A DNA stretch of 64,000 bases from Myrica gale (taxonomy: Eukaryota > Streptophyta > Magnoliopsida > Fagales > Myricaceae), in NCBI GenBank assembly GCA_963930655.1, contig OZ005600.1, forward strand, positions 10,729,501 to 10,793,500, given 5' to 3'. The position numbers and the translations under genes were made by a program. This document shows, one piece after another, positions 32,408 to 43,327 of this stretch; positions within the stretch are counted from its first letter, which is position 1; each line of letters starts with the position of its first letter. Below the pieces are notes generated by a model. That model ran no database searches, was not told where the DNA came from, and saw nothing but the letters and a program-made list of their open reading frames with translations.

Positions 32408-34999
32408 TGTATTCATTTCTTTCGACAAAAACAAAAAACAAAAAATGCCACTATTATAAAAGTACAAAGAAGAAAGCGAAAAAACAATCAAGCCACGAGG
32501 TAGTCGACCGGCTTGAACAGCCGGTCGACCTCCTTGCATCTTTTTGTTCCTTTTTCTTCAAGGTTTGACTCTTTCATCAAGTTGTCTTTGTCTTTGAAGA
32601 TGTTCACTTTATAAACTTGATCTATTTATTGAAATCATCAAAATTTCGATTGTGTACAAAAGCCAACAGGGTCTAGCCGATGGTATTCCAAGGCCCGTCT
32701 GACTACAAACATGTTCCATCGGTTTGGGGCCGCACAAGCTCAGCCCGTGTTTAGCTTGACACCGTTCGGTTGGGTGCGGTTCGGGTCGGCGACTTTTGAA
32801 CACCCCTATTTGACGGGGCCAGCTCCTAGGAGTAGGCATAGGCCGGGTTGGTATAAGCTTTATGCTATTATTTTAAATTGACACGACCTTGTAGATTTGG
32901 AAAATTTAAAAATCCAACGAAATCAATAAAGTATAACCCTTGAACAATTAAGCCACACCAACCTGCATGGAACCTTGTAGAATTTAGTAGTGGTGGAGCC
33001 AAGATCAAAATTCAAGGGGTCGAACTTTAAAGGCGAAATGACAATAAATTTGTTTACTTCGTAATGTAAAAAATTATTTTAGAGTTACGATATTGAAAAT
33101 TAAAGACTAAAAATATTATAATACATGTACCGTACTATGTACTGCGACTGAGATGTGACAATTACATCCTACGTTTTTGCATCTTCTGAAAATAAAATGA
33201 CAACTTTTAATTTCTGGTCATATATGTTATATGTTCAGTAGTCAGCGGTTATGCCTGGGTTTTGTTTGACACTGACCCCTTAATTTCCCAAACATTTTGA
33301 CTAATAACTTCGCAGTGCATACTCTGTACCACATCAACGTAGTAGCTTAATAGCATTTGGAACATAATTGCTACATTTTGGATTCTAAGTTTGCAGATAC
33401 TAACGTTGTTCTTTTGTTTGCCAAAGCAAGAATCTTTGACAGACTAAAAGAAACGTTGATAAGTAAGTTTTCTATCTCAAATGGTTGTTTAAAGAAAAAC
33501 AGAGTCGCAGAGTGAAACAATCTGCAGGTTCCTTTTGTAAAATATTGCACCAGTGGCAACCAACATTGAATGTGACTGGGAAAATTATATAATTATATTG
33601 CTCTTCACACTGTACTACCAAACACTGGTCTAAAAGAACGGAACAACGACCGAATTTGTGGTCAACCCATTTCTTGAGTTTTCTTTTACCGTCCCTGTAG
33701 TTTCTCTTTCACATGGCCAACTCACCTCGGCGTATGATGCTCTACCTAACAGGATTGGTGCTTAGGCATGCAAAAATTGCATCTGATGAATTTCCACGAT
33801 AATGCTACGTGACACATCATTGCCTCCTTAGTCCCTACCTAATCATCTATCTGAAGTTCATCACGTAATAGCTTACTGCATCTTCTCCTAATTCGTTGTT
33901 TGTTTGTGTTGTAGATGACTACTTTCTTTCACGTATGCCCTTGGTGGAGAAGAGGCCGCTAGCCCAAGGTGGGGTCCGACTAGCCGCTACGCTGAACCGT
34001 ATTTTCACTTCTGAAATGAAAATTGCTCAAGCAAGATAAGGATGGAGATGCATCATCACTTTGTTGTGAAGCATGGGGCCCACTCGACCATTACTATATT
34101 ATATACCTTTGAAGTTCCCCACACGCGAGACCTCATTAAGCAAATTAATTATCCTTCCACCTTCTCTCAACCCTTATAAGACTGGCCACGAAGTTCTTCT
34201 TTATGGTTACTGCTTGACTTCATCACAATTCGACGGTTGATGCCTTCTGAATACAAGGGTTGGCCTGGGCGGGCCTCCATAGGCCAGACCAACTTATAAA
34301 AAATTTAACATATATAATACCAAGTTCAGACCACCTGACTCAGCTTGAATGCATTAATTACACATTACATGACACTTAACGCTATGGTATATCCCACACA
34401 AGTGCACCACCCTCTAATCATTGCATCATTTAAATCGCGAGTTTTGTTGTTGAGAGAAGAAAAATTAAGAGCGGCCAGTTGATCGGTGATACTTCTGACC
34501 AACTTATCCACATCTCGAGAGCAATTCACTATATGTATCTATTTAGCTGTATTTTATCATCCAGATATTCAGAACTTTTTGACTATCTAGCTAATTACTA
34601 ATATGCGAACTGCCATAATTGATGTCCTACACCAAGAAGGGAGAAAAAATATCAGCCACATTGAAATTCAGCAGAGGTATAAAATGTAGATACCCACATT
34701 AATAATGTGTATCACATTATAATCTCCAATATCCTTTCTCAATTCTCTTTACACTTGATATTTGGTTTGGACATGCTTCCAAAACAATTGCTATTTTTTT
34801 TTCTTTTCAGCTAAAGTAATCAAGATCTGGCTCCTTAATAAACAATACATGTCAACAGACTGCAGACATGTTCACCGAGATTCCATGCCCATTAAAAGCC
34901 CACTTTTCAGTATTTTTGTATAGCTTCACTTCCATGCTGCATTAAGATTGACAAACATTATACTCTGAAGATTCAGTCAGAGACCCATCAGCTAAATTT
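32408..34999. other. Spacer with scattered repeat fragments
   Basis: A GGTCGACC-type inverted pair lies at about 32493-32527. A sequence near 32640-32808 ends GACTTTTGAACACCCCTA, the inverted form of a common hAT-like tip, but its partner end is not seen. A repeat at 32990-33125 is listed separately. From 33130 to 35000 I see no gene, no RNA and no clear element. Confidence 0.4.
32990..33125 (+). repeat. Dispersed repeat, second copy at 62415-62550
   Basis: Shared phrases include GATCAAAATT(C/T)A, AACTTTAAAGG(C/T)GAAATGACA, TTCGTAATGTAAAA and GAAAATTAA(A/G)GAC, in the same order and orientation as at 62415. The spacing is kept. The parent element is not identified; plant LTR elements and DNA transposons both commonly leave such fragments. 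Confidence 0.7.
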
Positions 35000-35343
35000 T
35001 AGTTTAAAGATAAAACAAAGAGTAGAATGTCCAACCAGTCAGTGGGTTCTCATGCATTTTCATCAAAAGATCAAACTGCGACCTCATTGGTCGCGCTCCA
35101 CTTCCACTGTCACATTATCGCCGGAAATTACCTCAGAAGACCTAAAAAAGCACCCTATAATGCTTTATAGTTCTTTAAGGAGCCGGGAAGCCAATCACCC
35201 CCACCAAAAAAAAACGGATTTTAAGGAGCCGTTAGGGAGCGAATCCCTCGGGAAAACCTTAGGGCAAACCTGTCAGCCAAACACGCGCCCTTTCCAATAA
35301 AAAACAAGGTTTACTTGGCTGACAGCAGTCACTCTGTGTGTCT

Positions 35344-35382
<39 letters not shown>

Positions 35383-36707
35383 TTTCTGAATTCTGTACGC
35401 CCTGTATAAAGCAAAGGTCTTCTCTTATGTTTTTAATGATCCTCCAACCTCCCCTCTCAGTCTTCCGCCCTGTAACCCATCACTAAGACAGAAAAGCGAA
35501 AAGAATGGGAATTTTAGAGGAAAAATTAAAGTCAGTTTCCGTGTTTTTTTTTCTTCCTTTTTCCCGATATCATTAATTGTTGGTTAAATAAACTGTAATG
35601 GATGATAAAAAGAAAAGAAAAAGAAAAAGAAAAAGAAGAACTGCAATCGATGAATGTTTCCTATATTGGACACACATCTCGAGGCTCCTCTCTCTATAGT
35701 ATTAACTGTAGCTGCAGCAGATTCCCCTCTCTCTCGCACTCTGTTTGTACTTTTGACATTTGCTTTGCTTAGTAATAAATCTTTAATCATCGCCCCCCGC
35801 TAGAAAATCTTGTCTCAGACGCACCAAAAGAGGCCGATAATGTTAGGAGGTTTTCTATTTCCTTGCTTTCAGTCTATTCCTTTTTCCGCTAATGGCGTCG
35901 AGTTTATGACACTCTCTTCCAAATGGCATTTTTTTTCTTCTACTAGACCTCTCTTCCAAATAGTCTTGCTTGCTCTACTTCTTTCTCTTTCATGAAAACA
36001 GTTAGTCCTCTGTTTCGGGGTCTAAGCGGAGTGTGAAAGGAAGTCCTACGGTTACCTCTCACTTTCTCCATCAGACTTGTCATTTTCCTATAAGATCACA
36101 TTTTTCTCCATCTGGGACCCGTCCTTTCCTCTGAACCAAGGTTTTTAGCAAGTGGGTGTCTCACTTCGTGCAGAAGCCATTTGCCTTTTGGTTCCTGGAA
36201 AAGTTTGCTCTGTTTTCCTCTGTTGAGAACCACAAGGTTAGGGTTTGTAGAAAATAAGGGTTCTTTGCTTTTGTATTTTCTTGGACCCTTTTTTCTCTAA
36301 GAGGAAGTCTTGGAGGACTTTTGAAGTGGGTTTTCAGTGTTTTTTCAGATTTTCCCTTTGGAGGCTCTGCAGATTGGGGTTTGTTTCGTGAAGGGAGTTG
36401 TCCAATTTTATCTGAAAAGTTCTGTTGCTTAGGCTCTCGAAGCTTCCCCAGAGGTGGAGTTGTCGGTCACTTTGTAAATTGCTTGTTTCTTTACTTGGAA
36501 TATCGTTTTCACCGTCACAATTCTTAGTTTCGTACAAGCGTTTGTTCAAGTATACTTTATTTTGAAGGCTCTGGGAATGGGGCGGTCACTTCTTTAGGCT
36601 CTTCGTGGTATTGTTGAGGTGGGTTTTTGCTTATTTTGTGGGGTTCTGTCGGGTTTCGGTCAGAATGGATTTGGTTTTGTGACCTGTCATCAACATTCTG
36701 GTGAAAA
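35000..36707 (+). promoter_or_regulatory. Upstream region and long 5' leader of the NRG2-like gene
   Basis: A TA microsatellite lies at 35347-35374 followed by a T tract. From about 35390 to 36700 the sequence is pyrimidine-rich, with short open frames at 35810-35995, 36321-36527 and 36619-36810 that could act as upstream ORFs. The last overlaps the main start codon in another frame. Whether an intron lies in the leader cannot be settled by eye. Confidence 0.45.
35347..35374. repeat. TA dinucleotide microsatellite
   Basis: About 14 uninterrupted TA units are followed directly by a run of T. It lies in the presumed promoter of the NRG2-like gene. Confidence 0.9.
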
Positions 36708-39700
36708 ATGGGTTGTGCGAGCTCCAAAACCGAGAAAAATGATGCTCTCCGTCTATGTAGAGAACGGAGGAGATTCATCAAGCAGGCCATTGATTCGAGG
36801 TACGCTTTAGCAGCTGCTCATGTATCCTACATCCAATCTCTTAGGAACATCGGCATTGCACTTCGGCGCTACGCTGAGGCTGGGGTCTTGACAGAGTCAT
36901 CTCTATTGACCTTGGATAAGACGACATCGCATTCGTCATACCCATCACCGTCTCCATCACAGGCCGCTGACATCGCAGACTCACCGCTGCATAATGAGAG
37001 CCCCTTTTCACAGCCAGTGGCGGCTTTGAGTTATATGAGGTTAGGGGGTAGTGCTTCTGTGACCGTTACAGTCAATCCGAGTGGTGTTAGCGGTTATGTG
37101 GACGAGGAAACAATGGCATTACCCTTGCCACCACCACCTCCACCTCCTCTCGAATCAGGTTCTTGGGATTTCTTTGACCCTGTCGATGATATTGAGAGCT
37201 TTAGGTTTGTGGGACATAGGGGGTTGGATGTGAATTTAGAGGATATGAGTGAATGGAGACAGTTTAAGAGTAAAGGGGACTCATGTGGGACTAATGAACT
37301 TCATGATGGAACCATTTGGCCCGAGTCAGAGCAGAAGGCTGATGAAATCCCAGGTAATATGGCTACTCGTATTAATAGCAATAGTCTTGCGGTGGAACGT
37401 AATGCTCATGTAGTTACCTCAATAGGAGTTGAACGTTGGCAACAACCGGGGGATGATAAAGTGAGTCGGATGGATTCTAAACATAATAATGTGAATGGGT
37501 TAGCTGGGACTTTGGTCGGTGATGTTAAAGTTGATCTCAAGCAGACCGGTTCAAAGAGGGAGAAAACTATGAGTGAGAAAGAATTATCTGCAGAAAGAGA
37601 GGATCCTTCAGAGTTCATTACCCACAGAGCTAAAGATTTTCTGTCAAGCATAAAGGATATAGAGCATCGTTTCTTCCGAGCCTCTGAATCTGGTAGGGAG
37701 GTCTCGAGGATGCTAGAAGCAAACAAAATCAGAGTTCGATATTCTGAGGCTAAAGGTAGTCTTTCTTGTTGATTAGATTATTTGTCATTATCACTAAAAC
37801 GGCTGACTTGCTTTCGAATACCATATAATATTCGTATTGCTGAATTCTCTTCTGCTAATAGCTCAATTCCTGTAGGGAGGTCATCTGCTACGGCTCTTTG
37901 GGGGGCTTTCCAGCTTGTTTTCTGCCTTTGGAAGACTGCGCTTGTAACTCACGGTAAGTTATGGCCCCTCGGCTTTCGCCAGTGGAGTGACTTAGTCGTT
38001 ACCAATTCAGCAGTACTCTTAGGTTTTACCCGTTGCAGTTATCAAAAAAGACTAGCTAACGAGCCAACAAAGAAGAGCTCCTAAGGAAGCTCTAGAGATA
38101 GAAGCTCTGTCTTCTCTCTAGAATCCTCCTCCGTGATAATCATAGTGCACCATCACTTCCATTAGAAGCTGTAAGATGTAAGGAGTTTCAAGGATGAGTT
38201 TTTCCAGGAGTTTTAGTGTAGAAGCTAAGGAGTTTCACGTATTTGTTAGTGTCGGTGGTGTTGTCAAGCTTACGGAATGGAGTCGGAAGTCTGTTAGTGT
38301 GATTTACTTCGGGAGATTTGGAGCTGTATGGGTTATCAATATGGGCGAAAAGCTTTTGGCAGCAGATGGAGACCATTCTTTTGTTTCTAAGGCCAATGAT
38401 TTCCCCCGAGCGTTTCTAGCTCAACGTTGTGTTAACAAGGCTGGGAGGTATGTAGTCATTTCAGAGTATTGCGAAGGACGTCGCAGGGGAGTGGTCATGG
38501 TCCCTGAAGGGAAGGGAGGAGAAGAATGGAGGCTCCTGACTGGAGTGTTTCAAGAGGTGGTCGACCACCTTAGAAGTAGAAGTGGTTGGAAGGTTGATCA
38601 GCCTGGCTCTGGTGCTTTTGGGTCACAAGGGCTGAAGGGAGGGTTGTCCTTCGCCGGAGCTGTCAAGTTGAAGTAGCCTGGCATGCAGGCTGTGTCTGTG
38701 GAAAGTTATGGAGAACACGGCAAAATAGGAGAGCCAACCCACTTTTCGCAGGGAAAGCATGTAGATCAGTACCCTGTTGCTTCCCCCAAGGTCCCCTTGC
38801 TTATTGATGGGTTGTCATTTGCTTTAGAGGGTGACAGATGTGGTCTGTCTATTTTAAGGAAAAAATTGCTCGATCTTAGGTCGGAACTCGACCAAATCTT
38901 GTGGTCCTTGGGTTTGGAGTGTGCTGAAGGAACCAGTGAAAGGAGGACTGACGTGGAAGGGGGTTCGCATGGGCCAGTGAAGACTGGGCCTTTGCTGGCG
39001 GGTGGGCCTGGACTTCTCCCGGTCCAATTAAGGAACGTGTGCACGTGCAGGAACGGGGGTGCTGCCACTGAGGTCGCACAAGCCGACGAACTGGCGGGAG
39101 ACACCCAACTCCAGTCGTTGGTGGCCGGGGGCCCGCCGATGTCTTCTGTGGTAGCCGGAGAAAGCCTGGAGGCTGTACCGGCGCCGGAGTCTCCTCCGGA
39201 AGATCTCCAGGTGTTCAGCGTGGATGGGCTGGAGCAGTCGCTTGGTGAGCCTGGGGGGCCTTCATCGAGTGGGCTTGCAGGTGGGCTTGTTGAAGACCCG
39301 GCCCAGACGGATTATTCTGTTGTAGAAGGCCCGGGTAGGTTGGTGACATCGCACCATCCGAAGCCTTCCCTTGCCGGTAGGCTCGACGGTACGGTGGGAG
39401 TCACCCACCCCCAGTTGTCGACGGCAGGTGTCTCGCCGGTGTTGTCTGAGGCTGGTGGTGAGGGCTTCGTTGTCTGGCCGGCGCCGGCCGACTCTCCGGC
39501 AGGCATTCTCTTGGACCCGATTGGGTCAGTTCAGCTCCCGGAGCCGCCGGGTTTGGTTCGGTTGGCAACAAAACATGCCGACGAGCTATGTGGAAGGGGT
39601 GTGGAGACCTCTCGTGTTCCTGGTGGGCAACGGGCAGTCGTTTCTCTCTCGGGGGAGGATAGGCCTTCGCTGGATGGCAGCCGTGGGTGTCACAAGGCAA

Positions 39701-42700
39701 ATTCGAGTGCCAACAGGGCGGAAGGGGGGGAGTTGAGTTTAGTGGTAGATGGGGTGGACCCTTCTCTCGGGGGTTGTTTGGGTGGTCTGGAGTGGGGGAG
39801 TGTTCGGGGTCGGTTTGTGTTGAGAGGAACTCGGATACGGGAGGAGAATCTCCGGTGTGGGTCTTGGACATGGTTTCATCAGTGGGTCAGATGGTTGGGG
39901 TGTCGTGTGGTGGTCAAGAGGAAAAGCTGAGGGATCTCTTTGCTGCTTTGGAACGCGATCGGGTGCGGCCTCGTTCGAAAACATCTAGAAAATCGGGGGG
40001 GAGGATGCTCCGGGAGTTAAAGGGCTTGAAGTCGTCGGTTAACTATGAAGGGTCTTCTTCGATCGCTAGGAAGGTTGTGAGCTTTGGGCTGGACTGCTAG
40101 GGATCGGGTTTCGGTGGCTGTAGGGTTGCGGGTGGGTAGGAGTTCTTGGGTGTGTCTTGTGGGTGGGTGGTTGTAGGGTTGCGGGTGTGTGGCTGTAGTT
40201 GTTTTTTTTTTCATTTGGGATTCTTTAGTATTTTCTCTTGTACTGTTGATTCCGCTGTTGTGTGTTTTGTGTTTTTTTTTCTTTTTAATAAAATTGGCTT
40301 ACTTATCAAAAAAAAAAAAAAGAAGAGCTTCTACTTGTTTCCTACTCCAACTCCTAAATTCAAAGCTACATCTGCTCTGGCAAGACGCTTTCTGTTATCT
40401 ACTGATTTTTTATTTTTATTTTTTTTCTGTTATTCCTGCTGCTACTTCCAAGTCCTCCTGTGGACTATATCCAAGACTCTAGCTCTCTGTCCTACATCCT
40501 TTTCAAATACAGTTTTGGTCATAATCCTTGCAACAATAAAGATAAAAACAATTCATTGTAACCAATTAACCAAATTTTGGTTGGGGTGAACCTTAGAGAA
40601 GATTTTTTTGTAGTAGTCATCTTTTTTTAAGGTTTTGGGCAAGTGTAGTAGCCATCTTTAAAGAACTTCTGTGTGAAACTTTTCTGTATTCGACTTGCCC
40701 AAAAAAATAAGTGTATATTTCAATAGATTATTTTGGTTTGTGTGGGGATTCATCATTTTCAATCAATAAGGTTATCGTCTGTGACATTCAGCCAACTCTC
40801 AGCTGAATGAAGTATTCCTGCCTTTCCGTCCTTAATATTGGTTTCTCATGCTTGGGTAGAACCTTCACAAGATGTAACAAAGGTAATTACGTGGAAGCGG
40901 ACAACATCTTCAAGGTCATCCTCATCTAGGAATCCTCTGTCTGCAGCATCAAAAGAAGATATCGATGACAGCGGAAGTGACTTTGTAGAAGAGTTCTGCA
41001 TGATTGCTGGGAGTCATTCCTCCACCCTGGATCGACTGTATGCATGGGAGAGAAAACTTTATGATGAAGTAAAGGTACTTGGTTGAAGCTACCTTATTCA
41101 TATGAAACCTGAAACATCTTCTTGGTATCTTTTTTTTTTTTCTAGATTTCTTGGTATCTTGATTATCTGGGATCTGTTGTTGCATACTATGGGGCAGTCC
41201 TTTGTAATAAACTTGTCCAAGTTTCATGACTCGGGAAATTAATGTGCTTAAATATGAATCCGGTTAAGGGAACTCTATTCAAAACGGTATCTTGATTCTG
41301 GAACATATCTTTCATGTTTGCTTCTTTGAAACATATTGGAAAAATTAGTTTTTGTGGCATGTTAATTCCAGTAATTATTTGTTTCCATGATCTGAAAGAT
41401 CCTTTGTGGAATTGCATTTCAACAGGATAATCACTCTGTCACAACTCATGGTGCTGCCTTTTCCATATTGGCAAAAAGAATTGAATGTGGTTGTTGGTAA
41501 AGAAGATTTCACCAAAGAGGTCAATGTAGTGAAGTGTTAAATATGCTCGTGCGTTTTTGTCATCACATTAACACTATATATTTACCCTTCCAGACTAGTG
41601 ATGCAAAGGTCCAAGAAATTTTTTGGAAAAAGAAAACAACCATAGAAAGCATTCTTTAGATTATTCATTTGTGTCTTATTGCCTTTTCTTAATCCCTTTT
41701 AATGTTAAACTTTTCGAGGCTGATGTCTGAGAGTATCATTACTCGAAGAGGACTCCTTAGCAAAAGTTTAAATATGCTAAGAAACCATCAATATCTTGAT
41801 CAGCAGCTTGAAGTTTATATTGGTAATAGATTTGTCTATCACATCAATACTGCCTGCGTGTCGTTAAAGTTATCCTGTATAAAATGATGCAACTTCCTTT
41901 CTTCTCCTGACTTGCTCACTTTTTGATTCATGGTAGGCTAGTGAATCTATTAGGAAAGAGTACGATCGGAAGTGTGACCAGCTTAGGCACCAGTTTGCCA
42001 AGGATTGTAGCAGTTCAGTGATTGACAAAACCCGGGCAGTTGTAAAGGATCTTCACTCACAAATAAGGGTGGCAATTCATGCTGTTGATTCAATATCTAA
42101 ACGAATTGAGAAAATTAGGGATGAAGAGTTGCTACCACAATTGGTAGAGTTGATCCAGGGGTAAATAACTCTTTTTCTTTTCTTAATTTTTTCTTCCAAG
42201 AGTTTAGGATATTGAATCTTTATTCCCATGCCCGTATGGCATTCATTTGATGTTTTAGACCCTTGAGATCAGAATTTAGACTTATTGATGTATTACCGTG
42301 GAGCCTATGTAGATTGGCCAGGATGTGGAAAGCCATGCTCGAGTGTCATCACACTCAGTACATCACCATCTCATTGGCATATCAGTCAAGGACTTTGGCA
42401 GGAACTCCCCAAGGAGATACCCATGGGCAGATAATGTCTCAGCTCCAGCATGAGATTGAATGCTTTGGTCTAAGTTTTGCTAATTGGATCAACAGTCTTA
42501 CATCATATGTGGAAGCTCTTAATGGTTGGCTGCAAAACTGCATCCTACAGCCACGAGAACGTTCGAAGAACAGAAGGCCCTTCTCCCCTCGTCGAGTTCT
42601 GGCCCCACCTGTATTTGTTCTCTGTCGTGATTGGTCGGCTGGGCTTAAAGTTTTGCCATCTGATGAACTTAGTAATGCAATCAAGACATTTTTAGTGGAT

Positions 42701-42922
42701 GTGTGCCAGTTGATGTCGCAACATTCAGAACCAGAGAACAAAGATAATGAGAAGGATGGCGATGCTTCGTCCAATTTGTGCTGCATACAAACAAGTTTGA
42801 CAAAGGTTCTGGAAAGGCTGAACAAATTTTCTGAGGCTTCATTGAAAATGTATGAAGATATCAGACAGAAAAGTGAAGCGGCCAGAATTGCATATTTGAA
42901 TGGCAGGCCAACTAGAACATAA
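36708..42922 (+). CDS. NRG2: NRG2-like protein (DUF630-DUF632 family), 5 exons
   Basis: Exons are 36708-37755, 37876-37953, 40860-41074, 41937-42160 and 42313-42922, all with GT-AG introns and continuous frame, giving 724 residues. The N-terminus MGCASSK is a predicted myristoylation and palmitoylation site and starts the DUF630 domain (RRRFIKQAIDSRYALAAAH). A proline run follows near residues 139-149. DUF632 starts about residue 303 (FITHRAKDFLSSIKDIEHRF) and includes KVITWKRTTSSRSSSSRNPL, WERKLYDEVKASESIR and ARMWKAMLECHHTQ, ending near residue 600. Arabidopsis NRG2, of this family, is a nitrate-signalling regulator; other members affect leaf form, so the exact role here is inferred. Intron 2 holds a LINE-like insertion. 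The gene is tail-to-tail with the ACX2 pseudogene and looks intact. Confidence 0.92.
38084..40318 (+). mobile_element. LINE-like insertion with ORF1-type protein only, in NRG2 intron 2
   Basis: The insertion ends TTAATAAAATTGGCTTACTT, ATC and an A tract (40307-40320). The flanks AAAGAAGAGCTCCTA (38069-38083) and AAAGAAGAGCTTCTA (40319-40333) match at 14 of 15, the variable-length duplication made by target-primed reverse transcription. The element is on the same strand as the host gene. It carries one long protein frame and has no reverse transcriptase or endonuclease, at 2.2 kb. It could be an internally deleted LINE or an ORF1-only lineage moved in trans. Confidence 0.87.
38194..39930 (+). 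pseudogene. ORF1-type LINE protein with one in-frame stop
   Basis: A single reading frame runs from the ATG at 38194 to 39930, broken only by TAG at 38674-38676. The first part (160 residues) has FSVEAKEFHVFVSVGG, DFPRAFLAQRCVNKAGRYVV and EGRRRGVVMVPEGKGG, a domain I associate with the start of ORF1-type proteins in plant L1-like elements. The second part (415 residues) is Gly/Pro/Ser-rich with no zinc knuckle seen. Antisense and alternate-frame ORFs over 39000-40100 are by-products of high GC. The near-intact frame suggests a fairly young insertion. The domain link is from memory of the family and is moderately certain. Confidence 0.7.
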
Positions 42923-43327
42923 GGTTTATGTAATTATCTGAGGCTCTTGGAACTGGATACTTGTAAATTTCATAGCGTTGAAGAAATATACTTATTTGGC
43001 AAGTGGTGAGAATATTATTTTGGCTAAATTTTGAGGAGCTCAAGGTGTAAACCCAAAATTACAGGGTTCAGGTTTCTTTGTGATTATATAGATTACAATC
43101 GATCACGTTAAGGTAATGTATCAACGTAGAGCACATTCCTCCCAGAACCGGTGAAACAGGTTTGGAACCATTGCTATTGACCTATTTAAACTTCCTTTCT
43201 TTCCAGGAGTTAAACATAATAGAGGAAACAAATATCAATGACCCCCTCCCACCAACCCTTTCCTCTACTTGAGCATAAAATCCTTGCACATGCATCGTAT
43301 GCTCTGCTATTTTGCTTTGTTTAGGTA
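42923..43327. other. Tail-to-tail spacer between NRG2-like gene and ACX2 pseudogene
   Basis: This holds the presumed 3' UTR of the upstream gene. Nothing else can be assigned. Confidence 0.5.

Noticed and set aside
39371..40100. Overlapping 121- and 137-codon frames and long antisense frames
   Set aside because: They are alternate-frame shadows of the GC-rich LINE ORF1 and have no recognised domain.
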